Below the pieces are notes generated by a model. It had not been told where the DNA came from. It did no database searches and was given only the letters and a program-made list of their open reading frames with translations. A DNA stretch of 64,000 nt from Mycolicibacterium moriokaense (GTDB lineage: Bacteria; Actinomycetota; Actinomycetes; Mycobacteriales; Mycobacteriaceae). The stretch lies in NCBI RefSeq assembly GCF_003347205.1, contig NZ_QQBJ01000014.1:1-64000 (forward strand). The letters run 5' to 3'. Each line of letters begins with the position of its first letter. Position 1 is the stretch's first letter. Below are positions 50,632 through 59,323 of the stretch, in pieces. The position numbers and the translations under genes were made by a program.

Positions 50632-51192
50632 ATGACACTCGCAACCGCGGACCGGCTGGCGCTCGCCGACCTCGTGCACCTCTACGCCGCCGCCGTCGAT
50701 GATCGCCGCTTCGGCGACGTCGCCGAATTATTCACCGACACAGCCGAATTGCGGCTACCCGACCCGCCGAGATCGCTCGAACCTATTCGCCGCCACCTGG
50801 GCCGAGACGGTGTCCGCGCTGCGATGGCGGCGCTGTCCGGCGTGGCCCGCACCGAGCACGCCATCGTCGGTGAGGTCTATGCCCCCGGCTCGGACCCCGA
50901 CTACGCGCTGGGCAGGATCACCTGCATCGCACACCACTTCACCGTCGACGACGGGCGCGCCTCCGACCTCGTCTGGCATCTGCGCTACGACGACGAATAC
51001 CTGCGGACCCGTTCCGGCTGGCGCATCCACGGCCGGGCCCTGACCATCAATGCCATTGAGACGCAGCCTATTCGGCGCCTCCGACCGCATCCATCAGCTG
51101 GTCCAGCAGCGGACGCTGACCCTTCAGAAGCTTCGACCGGGCCGCAGCCACGGAGAACCAGTCCGCCCGGTCGATCTCCGGGTACTCCCTGA
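50632..51192 (+). CDS. SnoaL-like/NTF2-fold protein
   Basis: A 186-residue protein. Residues about 1-140 form a SnoaL-like (NTF2) domain: LADLVHLYAAAVDDRRFGDVAELFTD, the GRITCIAHHFTVDD core, and YDDEYLRTRSGWRIHGRAL. The last 45 residues are low-complexity (Pro/Ser/Arg) and overlap the convergent Nudix gene by 125 bp, so they look like read-through past a lost stop rather than a real domain. Function (cyclase, isomerase or ketosteroid isomerase-like) is not assigned. Confidence 0.75.
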   Translation: MTLATADRLALADLVHLYAAAVDDRRFGDVAELFTDTAELRLPDPPRSLEPIRRHLGRDGVRAAMAALSGVARTEHAIVGEVYAPGSDPDYALGRITCIAHHFTVDDGRASDLVWHLRYDDEYLRTRSGWRIHGRALTINAIETQPIRRLRPHPSAGPAADADPSEASTGPQPRRTSPPGRSPGTP

Positions 51193-51538
51193 CGTTTCCC
51201 GACCCCTTGGGCCACTCGAGCGTGAAGGTGTTGCTCGCGGTGCCGTCGAGATCGAGATCGCCCCGTACCGCGAATGCGGTGACGACCTTTCCGCTGGGCT
51301 GTCGCAGCGGCGGGAAGTCGATGCGCGGTCCGCCGGGCGGCGGCTTGCCCAGTTCCTCCTGGAACTCGCGCGTGGCGGTCAGCCATGGGTCTTCGCCCTC
51401 GGCGTACTCGCCTTTCGGGATCGACCAGGCCCCGTCGTCCTTCTTCGCCCAGAACGGGCCGCCGGGGTGAGCGATCAGCACCTCGACGCGCCCGTCGCGG
51501 ACGCGGTACAGCAGAAGGCCCGCGCTCAGTTTCGCCAT
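51068..51538 (-). CDS. Nudix hydrolase
   Basis: A 156-residue Nudix-fold pyrophosphohydrolase. The Nudix box is visible as GEYAEGEDPWLTATREFQEELG at about 43-64 (GX5EX7REUXEEXGU, with an E at the second site). The start MAKLSAGLLLYRVRDG is typical of the DUF/NUDIX subgroup acting on NDP-type substrates. Substrate unknown. Its 3' end overlaps the convergent SnoaL-like gene. Confidence 0.88.
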   Translation of the reverse strand: MAKLSAGLLLYRVRDGRVEVLIAHPGGPFWAKKDDGAWSIPKGEYAEGEDPWLTATREFQEELGKPPPGGPRIDFPPLRQPSGKVVTAFAVRGDLDLDGTASNTFTLEWPKGSGNVREYPEIDRADWFSVAAARSKLLKGQRPLLDQLMDAVGGAE

Positions 51539-51587
51539 CGGGTCGAGCCTAGTGAGATCGCCGGTTGCGCACCGCTATGGTGCTGGT

Positions 51588-52421
51588 GTGCAGGAGATGA
51601 ATCGCCGCAACATGATGCTCATGACCGGTGTCGCCGCGTTAGCTGCGGCGACCGCGGTCCCCCGGGCCGCTGCCGAGCCCATACCGCCTGATCAGCCCGC
51701 TACCGCGGGCCCGGATGCGGGAAACATCATTTTCGCGGATGATTTCGACGGCCCCGCGGGAGCGGCGCCCGACCTGTCGAAGTGGACTGTGGTCAACTGG
51801 AACGAACCGGTCACTCCGCCCCTGCTCGGCCAATACCGAGACGACCGGCGCAACGTGTACCTGGACGGCAATGGCAACTTGGCCCTGCGCGCCACCCAGG
51901 AGGGCGGTACCTACTTCAGCGGCCGCGTCGAGAGCAAGATGAAGATCGGCATCAACCACACCTGGGAGGCGCGGATCAAGCTGCCGATGGCGCCGGGCCT
52001 GTGGCCGGCGTACTGGCTGGTGAACATCGAGGACACGCCGGACGGGCGGGGCCCGTTGCCGGACGGCGAAGTCGACATTGTCGAGTGGTACGGAAACGGC
52101 ATTTGGGCGCCGGGAACGGCGGTGCACGCCCGCTCCGACGGCAAGACCTGGAATGAGCATAGATGGCCCGTCGACGGCGCCTGGCACACCTACCGCTGTC
52201 AATGGGACGACAAGGGCTTCACGTTCTGGATGGACGACTTCGCCGGGCCGCCGTACTTCCACGTCCCGGCCGGCCCCATCGACGGTGCGTGGCCGTTCAA
52301 CGATCCCGGCTATCTGTTGTTCACCATGCTCAACCTGGCCGTCGGCGGTCCGGGCGGCGGTGATCCGGACTTCGGGCTCGCGTCGCCCGAGATGCTGATC
52401 GACTACGTGCGCGTGTGGTGA
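51588..52421 (+). CDS. Secreted GH16 glycoside hydrolase
   Basis: A 277-residue GH16 beta-glucanase-type enzyme. The N-terminus has a twin-arginine-like signal (MNRRNMMLMTGVAALAAATA...AAA), suggesting Tat export. The catalytic motif is GEVDIVEWYG (E-x-D-x-x-E), and flanking aromatics such as WPAYWLV line the cleft. It would cut a beta-1,3 or mixed-link glucan, or another envelope polysaccharide. The GTG at 51588 lies 7 nt after TATGGT, suggesting a leaderless transcript; an ATG at 51597 is the alternative. The Tat motif is complete in both. Confidence 0.9.
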   Translation: MQEMNRRNMMLMTGVAALAAATAVPRAAAEPIPPDQPATAGPDAGNIIFADDFDGPAGAAPDLSKWTVVNWNEPVTPPLLGQYRDDRRNVYLDGNGNLALRATQEGGTYFSGRVESKMKIGINHTWEARIKLPMAPGLWPAYWLVNIEDTPDGRGPLPDGEVDIVEWYGNGIWAPGTAVHARSDGKTWNEHRWPVDGAWHTYRCQWDDKGFTFWMDDFAGPPYFHVPAGPIDGAWPFNDPGYLLFTMLNLAVGGPGGGDPDFGLASPEMLIDYVRVW

Positions 52422-52425
52422 GACG

Positions 52426-52800
52426 GTGCACCGCATCGGTTTCGGACTGGCGGCAGGCGCGCTGCTGGCAGGACTCATCGCCGCCGCGCCGGCCGGGGCC
52501 GCCCCGGTGAGCTACGGCAGCAACGGGGTGTTCGGTGTCGGTGCGCAGCCGCCGGCGGGCTGGGCCACGGCCAGCATCCCGCCCGGACGGTACCGCGTCG
52601 ATCAGTCGCCGAGCATGTACCCGTATCTCAGCCCGGCCGGGTTCTGGTTGCGGTGCAACGACTTTCCGTGCGCAGGGAACATCCCCGGCCACATCATCGC
52701 CAGCGGCGAAGCCATCCGGGACCAACCGACGTTCGTCGACATCCTGCCGACCGACGTCGCGGTCTCGCTGAACAACGTGACCCTGACGATTGCGGGATGA
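52426..52800 (+). CDS. Small secreted protein of unknown function
   Basis: A 124-residue protein with a signal peptide (VHRIGFGLAAGALLAGLIAA...AGA-AP) and a mature domain containing GWATASIPPGRYRVDQSPSM and a Cys pair (LRCNDFPCAGN). GTG start 4 bp after the GH16 stop, so it is co-transcribed. The pattern GRYRVDQSPSMYP is shared by several mycobacterial secreted proteins of unknown role. Confidence 0.72.
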   Translation: MHRIGFGLAAGALLAGLIAAAPAGAAPVSYGSNGVFGVGAQPPAGWATASIPPGRYRVDQSPSMYPYLSPAGFWLRCNDFPCAGNIPGHIIASGEAIRDQPTFVDILPTDVAVSLNNVTLTIAG

Positions 52801-52801
52801 G

Positions 52802-53023
52802 ATGAGCGAGAACGTATTCCAGCCGCATTGGCGGCTCGACCTGGACGACGACGGCACGGTGGCCTTCGACCGCGCGACCCACACCATCAGCAAGATCAAC
52901 ACCGGCGAAAGCTGCTACCTGGGCGACTACCCCTCGTTCGCGGTGGAGGACACGCGGTATCTGCGCGTTCGCAGCAGCCATGCGCCGCCGATCGGCAAGT
53001 GGTACGTCACCGGCGAGGACTGA
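52802..53023 (+). CDS. Small conserved hypothetical protein
   Basis: A 73-residue cytosolic-looking protein with FQPHWRLDLDDDGTVAFDR and KINTGESCYLGDYPSF. No family recognised. ATG one base after the preceding stop, so coupled to it. It meets a convergent 63-residue gene with no bases between them. Confidence 0.6.
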   Translation: MSENVFQPHWRLDLDDDGTVAFDRATHTISKINTGESCYLGDYPSFAVEDTRYLRVRSSHAPPIGKWYVTGED

Positions 53024-53215
53024 CTATTTTCGGTCGCCCTCCGAGTCGTCGAAGAACCGCCAATCGCCGTCGTCGGCCTTGACTTCCATGCGCCAGCCGA
53101 GTTCGGAGTTGTCGGCCTTCGAATCGACGAACCAGGCATGCGCGTCGTCGGCGCTCTCGATGTCCTTGGTGTCCACGACGTCCCCCGTGGGATTCATTAC
53201 GCGATAGGTAGCCAT
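53024..53215 (-). CDS. Small conserved hypothetical protein (convergent)
   Basis: A 63-residue acidic protein, MATYRVMNPTGDVVDTKDIE and further to WRFFDDSEGDRK. The composition and length suggest a small soluble cytosolic protein; no family was recognised. Its stop abuts the stop of the convergent gene exactly. The ATG is 49 bp from the NDH-2-like gene stop. Confidence 0.6.
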   Translation of the reverse strand: MATYRVMNPTGDVVDTKDIESADDAHAWFVDSKADNSELGWRMEVKADDGDWRFFDDSEGDRK

Positions 53216-53264
53216 TGCAAACGGGTTCCCGATCCGCGACTTTTCACACGTCAGCCGGCTCTGC

Positions 53265-54575
53265 TCAGTCGGCCCGGGGCAACGGGATTCCCTCGCTGGT
53301 GGAGAACCGGGCGTCGTCCTGGCTGGACAGCCCGACCGAGACGACGGACCGGTCGAAGAACACATCGGTCAGATAGGCCAGCGACACCGCCCAACGATTG
53401 ACGAAGCGCGGCATGGCGTAGAGGTGGTAGGCCCGGGTCACCATCTTGGCGGGATACCCGGACAGACGAACGTTGAGTGGATTGGCGACGGCGTAGTGCG
53501 GGCCGAGGTCGACGACCAGGCCCATGTTGCGATGCCGGTACTTCTTCGGCTTGCCGTAGCCGAGGCTGGCCGCGACGTTTCGGCCCAGTACCTTTCCCTG
53601 CCGGATCGCGTGCTGCGCGGTCGGCGGCGTGATCTTGCCGGGTTGTGTCAGATCCGGAACCGCGGCGGCGTCACCGGCGGCGAACACGTCGGGATGGCCG
53701 GGTACGGTCAGGTCGGCATTCACCTTCAGTCGGCCACGCTCTGTCGGCAGCCCGAGCGTCTCGATCAGCGGGGCGCCGGTGACTCCGGTCACCCATGCGA
53801 CGGTGCGGGTGTCGATTCGTGAATCATCGCTGAGCACAACGTGATCGGGGTGCACTTCCTTGAGTGTCAGGCCGAGTCGCACGTCGATGCCGCGCTGGTG
53901 AAGCACCCGCTGCACACCCTCGCCCAGCTTCTCCCCCACCTCGGGCATCACCTGCTCCGCGAGGTCCAACAGCACGAATCTGACGTCCGCCGGGTCGAAC
54001 CTCATCTGCTTCCCGGCCGTATCGGCCAGCGCCCTGAGCTGCACGATCAACTCGGTGCCGGAGTAGGAGGCGCCGACGACGACAACGGTCCGGCGGGCGG
54101 CGATGCGCGCCGCGTCATCGTCGATGTTGGCGAGCTCGAGTTGTTCGAGAAGGTGGTCGCGGAGGTAGACGGCCTCCGCCGTCGACTTCAGGCCCCGCGC
54201 ATGGTCGGCCAGACCCGGAATGTCGAACAACCGGGTGACCGAGCCGGGCGTGAGCACCAGGCGGTCCCAGGGCAGGCTGCGCGATCGCTGTTCTGGATCG
54301 GTGTAGGTGACCGTGTGGCCGTCGAGATCGATGCTGTCGACGCGCCCACGCACCGTGCGCACGCCCGGCAGCGTGTTCGCCAGCGGCACCGTGACGAACC
54401 GGGCGTCGACCAGGCCGCCCGCGACATCGGGCAGCAGCGGCGTGTAGAGCATGTAGTCGACCGGCGAGACGATCGAGACGTCGACCGACGCGTCCTGCTT
54501 GCGCAGTAGGCGCGAAAGTCGTCGGGCACATTCGAACCCGGTGAACCCACTACCCACGATCACGACCGACGACAT
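53265..54575 (-). CDS. NDH-2-like NAD(P)/FAD oxidoreductase (Rv1812c type)
   Basis: A 436-residue pyridine nucleotide-disulfide-type flavoprotein. FAD motif VVIVGSGFTGFECARRL at 4-20; NAD(P) motif TVVVVGASYSGTELIVQL near 160; C-terminal FAD contact DVFAAGDAAAVPDL. Layout matches type II NADH:quinone oxidoreductases; Rv1812c is the nearest remembered homologue. The C-terminal helix near 400 could anchor to the membrane. Followed 25 bp away by the mycothiol-type isomerase family gene upstream on the same strand. Confidence 0.88.
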   Translation of the reverse strand: MSSVVIVGSGFTGFECARRLSRLLRKQDASVDVSIVSPVDYMLYTPLLPDVAGGLVDARFVTVPLANTLPGVRTVRGRVDSIDLDGHTVTYTDPEQRSRSLPWDRLVLTPGSVTRLFDIPGLADHARGLKSTAEAVYLRDHLLEQLELANIDDDAARIAARRTVVVVGASYSGTELIVQLRALADTAGKQMRFDPADVRFVLLDLAEQVMPEVGEKLGEGVQRVLHQRGIDVRLGLTLKEVHPDHVVLSDDSRIDTRTVAWVTGVTGAPLIETLGLPTERGRLKVNADLTVPGHPDVFAAGDAAAVPDLTQPGKITPPTAQHAIRQGKVLGRNVAASLGYGKPKKYRHRNMGLVVDLGPHYAVANPLNVRLSGYPAKMVTRAYHLYAMPRFVNRWAVSLAYLTDVFFDRSVVSVGLSSQDDARFSTSEGIPLPRAD

Positions 54576-54600
54576 CGCCTCAACTGTACGGGGCGGCGTC

Positions 54601-55455
54601 CTACGGGCTGGTCATCAGCGTGGCGAACTTCATTGCCAACCAAGGTTTTCTGCCGCCCGCACGCAGCTTGCCGCGCAGGATCGGCGACCACGGCGAGATG
54701 CGCCCGTAGCACAGCAGCAGGAACGCGACGGGGTCAGCGGTGATCACACAGTCCGATTTGGCGCCCGCGCCCGTCACCACGGCGGTGCCGCGATCGACGG
54801 CCATCCGGTAGGCGTTGGCGCCTCGAATCCGTAGTTCGAAGCTGACCCGGGTGGCCGCCGCCGACGGGCGCAGGTAGCGCGGCGCGACGGACAGCGCGCC
54901 GGGAATCACCAACCGCGCCTCGTGGGTGTCGAGATCCCACCGGGCGCCCAACGCCCGCGCGATGTCGAAGCCGTGGATCAGCTGTTCGCCCAGCAGCAGG
55001 CTGGTCATCGTCGGCGGGCTCAGCACCAGCCCGTTGGCGGTCGGGATCGCCGCGGACTCGTCGGCGGCGTCCGCGGCGCTCAGGTACCCCAGGGCTGCCT
55101 CCTCGATCAGGTCGGCCAGCCGCCCCGGGTCCCGTTCGGGCACGTCGATCAGTTGACGGGCGTTCACTGCGGCACCCATGCGCGAGGGCGATTCCGTCGG
55201 CCGATTGGCATGTGTCAGGTAACCGCCGGTGTGTCGCGACAACGCCAGGGTGTAGTCGCGCAACTCGCCTGTCAGGTGCGCGGCCGTCTCCGCGGCCGTC
55301 CAATCCAGTCCGGGGACCGGGCGCTGGGCGTTTTCGGCGCGCCGTAGCAGTGCGGCGGTTCTGCCCGCAGCGGCGTACAGGGCGTCCTTCGATCGTTGGT
55401 GTGTGTGGCGGGTGTCGTCAGCCGGGCGGGCGGCACGAATGGGAGCGGTAGTCAT
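54601..55455 (-). CDS. Maleylpyruvate isomerase-family, mycothiol-dependent type
   Basis: A 284-residue DinB/MDMPI-fold protein: LDWTAAETAAHLTGELRDYTLAL carries the first metal-binding His of the mycothiol-dependent isomerase family, and LLLGEQLIHGFDIARAL the second His. The C-terminal half (AATRVSFELRIRGANAYRMAVD) resembles an SCP2-like lid. The substrate is unknown; such proteins use mycothiol in isomerisation or detoxification. ATG start in an AT-rich divergent region with the TetR gene. Confidence 0.82.
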   Translation of the reverse strand: MTTAPIRAARPADDTRHTHQRSKDALYAAAGRTAALLRRAENAQRPVPGLDWTAAETAAHLTGELRDYTLALSRHTGGYLTHANRPTESPSRMGAAVNARQLIDVPERDPGRLADLIEEAALGYLSAADAADESAAIPTANGLVLSPPTMTSLLLGEQLIHGFDIARALGARWDLDTHEARLVIPGALSVAPRYLRPSAAATRVSFELRIRGANAYRMAVDRGTAVVTGAGAKSDCVITADPVAFLLLCYGRISPWSPILRGKLRAGGRKPWLAMKFATLMTSP

Positions 55456-55463
55456 AAGGGAAC

Positions 55464-55491
55464 TATTTCACATATCATCACTATGTCAATA
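55464..55491. promoter_or_regulatory. Imperfect inverted repeat, TetR operator candidate
   Basis: TATTTCACATA and TATGTCAATA are imperfect inverted copies in the 73-bp AT-rich gap between the divergent isomerase-family and TetR genes. Position fits an operator controlling both. Confidence 0.4.
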
Positions 55492-55528
55492 GGCTGGGCC
55501 GGTCCCTTCCCACCGGAATGCGAGAGCA

Positions 55529-56134
55529 ATGCCTGCGTCGTCTGAGCCGTCGTCACTGCGCGCCGAACAAGTCGCGCAGACCCGCGCCGCGCTGGTGGCG
55601 GCGGGCCGCAGGCTGTTCGGTGAAAACGGCTTTCGAGGCACATCGGTGGAGGATCTGGCTCGTGAGGCACGCGTCACGACCGGCGCCCTCTATCACCACT
55701 TCCCCACCAAGACAGCACTTTTCGAAGCGGTCTTCGTGCAGGCGCACATGGAGATGATGACGGCATCGGCGCAGGCCGCCAAGGGCGCCAAGGGCGGCCT
55801 CGATGAGCTGGCGCTCGGTTTCGACGCCTTTCTCGACGGCGTGCTGCAGCCCGATGTGCAACAGATCCTGGTGTTGGACGGACCGGCGGTGCTGGGCCTG
55901 TCGCGGTACACCGAGCTGGACGAGCAGTACGCATACGCGGTCATCGTGGGCTCGCTGAAGGCCGCGGACAAGGCGGGGGCGATCCAGATCGACGACCCCG
56001 AGACCGCGACCAGGCTGCTGCTCGGGGCGCTGACCCGCGGCGCGATGCTGATCGCGAATTCTCCCAACCCGGTCGAGACGCGGCATGCGGTCGCCAGATC
56101 GATGCGTGCGCTGCTCAACAGCTGGGTGTCATGA
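55529..56134 (+). CDS. TetR-family regulator
   Basis: A 201-residue TetR protein: ARVTTGALYHHFPTKTALFEAVF is the recognition region at about 49-71, followed by a ligand-binding domain. Divergent from the mycothiol-type isomerase family gene across a possible operator. Its stop overlaps the next start as ATGA. Confidence 0.92.
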   Translation: MPASSEPSSLRAEQVAQTRAALVAAGRRLFGENGFRGTSVEDLAREARVTTGALYHHFPTKTALFEAVFVQAHMEMMTASAQAAKGAKGGLDELALGFDAFLDGVLQPDVQQILVLDGPAVLGLSRYTELDEQYAYAVIVGSLKAADKAGAIQIDDPETATRLLLGALTRGAMLIANSPNPVETRHAVARSMRALLNSWVS

Positions 56135-56937
56135 CGAGTTCCCGGCCCGCCCGCCGGTGGGATCCGTTTCGACCGCTGGACATGTTGGCATCGTTGTGGT
56201 CGACGGCGGCTGTCGCGCCCGTCAGCACCGGTGCGGCCGCCGCCTACCGGACGCTGTTCATGACGCTGCGCCGTCTCGTGGTGGGCCGCGAGTTGACGGT
56301 TCGGCTCGACGAGGGTGACATCTCGCTGACCGTCACCGAGTTCGAGTCGCGGCTGGACGTGCGCGGGCTGGCCGTCGGCCAACTCAGCGACGTCCGGCTC
56401 GCAGCGCGTGACATCCGTTGGGACAACAATCAATTGGATTGCGCGACCGCTGTCCTGCACAACGTGCACCTGCGTCCCGCGGCGCCGCCGGTGCTGGTCG
56501 CCGCACCTGTGGACCTGTCGGTCGAACTGCCCGCCGAGACCCTCGACGACCTGTTCCGCGTCGCGGCGCCGCGGCTGGCGGGCGAGATCGGACAGGACGG
56601 CGTCGCGCGACTGCGGCTGGCCCGCCGGCCCGCGCTGGGACATCTCGAGGTGGACGCGACGCTGGACGGCTCCACGCTGTGGCTGAAGCCGCGCGGTCTG
56701 GTGCTGCGAAGCAGGCATATGCGGCTGCCGAGCCGAACGCCTGCCTACCCCGTGCATCTGCCCGAACTTCCACATGGCCTGCAGCTGACCGATATCAGCT
56801 TCGAACCTGACACGCTGCGCCTGTCGGGTCGGCTGCAGGAGTGGCGCGTCGACGTCCCGCGCACCCGCCTCGAGGACGTCATCAATCAACTCAGCGTGGT
56901 GGGCCGCCCGCTGAACCTGACCCGGTTCGGCCGCTAG
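56131..56937 (+). CDS. LmeA-like (DUF2993) lipid-binding protein
   Basis: A 268-residue protein with a hydrophobic segment near 20-45 and a beta-rich body containing FESRLDVRGLAVGQLSDVRLAARDIRWDNNQLD and LPHGLQLTDISFEPDTLRLSG, features of the DUF2993/LmeA family (phospholipid-binding, lipomannan/envelope linked). No clear signal peptide. Coupled by ATGA overlap to the TetR gene, so likely under the same control. Assignment is by pattern only. Confidence 0.65.
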   Translation: MTSSRPARRWDPFRPLDMLASLWSTAAVAPVSTGAAAAYRTLFMTLRRLVVGRELTVRLDEGDISLTVTEFESRLDVRGLAVGQLSDVRLAARDIRWDNNQLDCATAVLHNVHLRPAAPPVLVAAPVDLSVELPAETLDDLFRVAAPRLAGEIGQDGVARLRLARRPALGHLEVDATLDGSTLWLKPRGLVLRSRHMRLPSRTPAYPVHLPELPHGLQLTDISFEPDTLRLSGRLQEWRVDVPRTRLEDVINQLSVVGRPLNLTRFGR

Positions 56938-56947
56938 AGTCATCGGG

Positions 56948-57721
56948 GTGCACACCGTGTACACCCGCTACGTGGCGTTGGGCGACAGCCAGACCGAGGG
57001 CCTTTGGGACGGAGACGATTCCACCGGGATCGTCGGATTCGCCGACCGGTTGGCAACAATGCTCGACGCGCTGCGGCCCGGCCTGCAGTACGCCAACCTC
57101 GCGATTCGCGGCCGCCGGATTCGCGATGTGCTCGACGACCAACTCCCGGCCGCCATGGCGATGCGCCCCGATCTGATCAGTGTCTGCGTCGGCATGAACG
57201 ACATCACCAGGCCCGGCCTGGCGTTCGGGCGCGCGCTGGCAGATCTGGATCTGCTCTACGAGCGGCTCGCGGAGTCGGGCGCGACGGTGGTGACCACGAC
57301 GTTTCCCGACATCGCGCGCATCGTCCCGATCGGCCGAGTGCTGACCACACGGGTGCTGCAAACCAACGACGCGATCGCGGCGGCGGCCGACCGCCACGGG
57401 TTCAAGCTCGTCGACCTCTACCACGCACCGTCGATGACGCAGTCAGACGTTTGGAGCGATGACCGGGTACACGGGTCGACCAAGGGGCACATCCTGTTCG
57501 CCGCCGCGGCCGCCGAAGCGCTCGATCTGCCTGGCAGCAACCATGATTGGGCGTCTGCGGGTGCGTCGGTGAAGCAACCCACGATGCGGACGCGCGCATA
57601 TTCGCAACTGCTGTGGACCAAGAACATGCTCGCCCCGTGGATGTGGCACCACGCACGCGGCATATCCAGCGGCGACGGCCGGGAGCCGAAGCGTCCTCGG
57701 CTGGACAGCCTGGTCGGTTAG
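56948..57721 (+). CDS. SGNH/GDSL hydrolase
   Basis: A 257-residue SGNH esterase. Block I ALGDSQTEGLWD (Ser nucleophile near 14), block III GMND (Asn), and block V DDRVHGSTKGH (Asp/His) are present, so the triad is complete. The C-terminal extension is basic and Trp-rich. GTG start 10 bp after the LmeA-like gene; no signal peptide. Its stop overlaps the convergent DUF732 stop by 4 bp. Confidence 0.9.
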   Translation: MHTVYTRYVALGDSQTEGLWDGDDSTGIVGFADRLATMLDALRPGLQYANLAIRGRRIRDVLDDQLPAAMAMRPDLISVCVGMNDITRPGLAFGRALADLDLLYERLAESGATVVTTTFPDIARIVPIGRVLTTRVLQTNDAIAAAADRHGFKLVDLYHAPSMTQSDVWSDDRVHGSTKGHILFAAAAAEALDLPGSNHDWASAGASVKQPTMRTRAYSQLLWTKNMLAPWMWHHARGISSGDGREPKRPRLDSLVG

Positions 57722-58101
57722 AGGCCGAGAAGGCCCAACGGGATCGGCGACTGGCCGTTGCCGATGGACTCCATCACCCGCGGGCAGAGAAACGAGATCG
57801 CCAGCCCGGTGAACATGTTCGCCCCTCCGAGCGACATGCCGGTGGTGTCGGCGACCTGGGCTGCCACGTCGGCGGCGTTCTGGCCGGGCTCGGACAGCAT
57901 CGGGCAGACGGACTGCCCCATCGCGACGAGGTCGGACGGGTCGCTGGTGCCCCCCAGGCCCGCGGTGGTCACCGCGTTCAGGAACGCGGCGGTGCCGTCA
58001 TCGGCCGAGGCCGGCGCCGCCAGCAGCGAAGCCGCGACAGTCAGTCCAGCGAACAGGGAGGTCAGCCGAATCGGCCGGGCAAGTCTGCGCACAGCCAGCA
58101 T
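57718..58101 (-). CDS. Secreted DUF732-type protein
   Basis: A 127-residue secreted protein with signal peptide (IRLTSLFAGLTVAASLLAAPASA-DD) and a DUF732 domain: DGTAAFLNAVTTAGLGGTSDPSDLVAMGQSVCPML and a later Cys in AISFLCPRVM, likely one disulfide. Family is common and of unknown role in mycobacteria. The ATG at 58101 puts the hydrophobic stretch at the normal distance; longer readings are Arg-rich. Confidence 0.85.
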   Translation of the reverse strand: MLAVRRLARPIRLTSLFAGLTVAASLLAAPASADDGTAAFLNAVTTAGLGGTSDPSDLVAMGQSVCPMLSEPGQNAADVAAQVADTTGMSLGGANMFTGLAISFLCPRVMESIGNGQSPIPLGLLGL

Positions 58102-58157
58102 GCTAGAGGACCGGCGCGGCCGGAGCGAACCGGCGCCGCGGCGACCGGAGAACGGGG

Positions 58158-58721
58158 TCAGGCGCCCGTCCACGCCGCGTCGAGCCGTTCGGCGACGTCG
58201 ATCACCTTCGCCTTGACCGACTCTGGGCTGTCGATCTCGCCTGCCACGTGCGCCGCGATGAACCGCCGGATCTCCGCGTCGACACCCGCGACGATGCGCA
58301 GCAACTCGGCCCTCAGCGACTTCGACGTGACGTGGATGGCAATGTCGGACGGGCGCGGCTTCTGGACATCGAGGATGAGCAGCAGAGGTTCAGCGGCCCG
58401 CGCAACCGCTTTCAGCGAGATCTCGCCGAACACGACGAACTTCGGCTTGTCGATCCGCAGGTCGATGACCATGTCGATCTCCAGCGGGATGCGGATCGCG
58501 AAGGTGATCAACTCGCCGACCGAGCGCTCCACACGGGGTTCCTGGATCCGAACCTTGGCGGTGACCTTGGCGATCTTGCCGGGGCCCTGCGCCATCGGCC
58601 CCATCTCGAATTCGTCGCCGGCGATCGCGGCGATCGCGTCGCCCACCCGCTTCTCGGTCACGGCGATCTCGTAGAACCGCCGGCCGAACTCCTCGTAGGA
58701 GACGTACTCATAGCCATCCAT
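58158..58721 (-). CDS. Conserved hypothetical protein
   Basis: A 187-residue protein, MDGYEYVSYEEFGRRFYEIA at the start, with IRIPLEIDMVIDLRIDKPKFVVFGEISLKAVA in the middle and a long C-terminal amphipathic helix. It alternates beta and helix without signal peptide. Looks like a lipid- or membrane-surface-binding beta protein but no family was recognised. Confidence 0.75.
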   Translation of the reverse strand: MDGYEYVSYEEFGRRFYEIAVTEKRVGDAIAAIAGDEFEMGPMAQGPGKIAKVTAKVRIQEPRVERSVGELITFAIRIPLEIDMVIDLRIDKPKFVVFGEISLKAVARAAEPLLLILDVQKPRPSDIAIHVTSKSLRAELLRIVAGVDAEIRRFIAAHVAGEIDSPESVKAKVIDVAERLDAAWTGA

Positions 58722-58885
58722 AAGGCCTCTACGGTCTCATGTCCTCGGCGATTACTCGGTGATATGCCTGCGCATGGACCCCGTCGCGCCCGCCTGTGCG
58801 CTTGCGGCGGTCCGGGACCCGCGGGACCCAAACCCTTACCTGGCCAGGCCCCGACCGATAGGCTCAGGCGAGAAAGGTGGGGACA

Positions 58886-59311
58886 ATGATTCGCGAACTC
58901 GTCATCGCCGCCGCAGCGGCGTGCGCCGCCGTGGGTGGTGCGCCGCTAGCCCTGGCCGACCCGAACGACAACCTGTACTTCGACAGGCCGGGCCGCTACG
59001 ACTCCGACGTGCCGTTCATGAACTACGAGGCGCGCCTGTCCGCACCGTGCGACAACTTCGAGATCAACACGTTCGGGCGGGGCCCCGGCGGCGAGCCGCT
59101 GCAGTGTCACTGGATTCCAAATCAGTGGCCGCCGGTCAACACCGGCTTCTGGGTGATCTCACCCGAGATCCACGGCGTCCAGGAGATCGGCACCCCGTGC
59201 CCGGGCGATCAGGCCGCCGCACAGGCCCCCGACGGCCGCCCGCTGCTGTGCCTCGGCGATCAGGGTTGGCAGCCCGGGTTCTTCACCGGCACCGGGTTCT
59301 GGCCGACCTGA
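58886..59311 (+). CDS. Secreted conserved protein
   Basis: A 141-residue secreted protein: signal peptide MIRELVIAAAAACAAVGGAP...ALA-DP, then FDRPGRYDSDVPFMNYEARLSAPCDNFEINTFGRG and four Cys in the mature part (APCDNF, LQCHW, GTPCPGD, LLCLG) likely forming two disulfides. Function unknown. AAAGGTGGGGA precedes the ATG. Confidence 0.78.
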   Translation: MIRELVIAAAAACAAVGGAPLALADPNDNLYFDRPGRYDSDVPFMNYEARLSAPCDNFEINTFGRGPGGEPLQCHWIPNQWPPVNTGFWVISPEIHGVQEIGTPCPGDQAAAQAPDGRPLLCLGDQGWQPGFFTGTGFWPT

Positions 59312-59323
59312 CCTGATCGCGCG

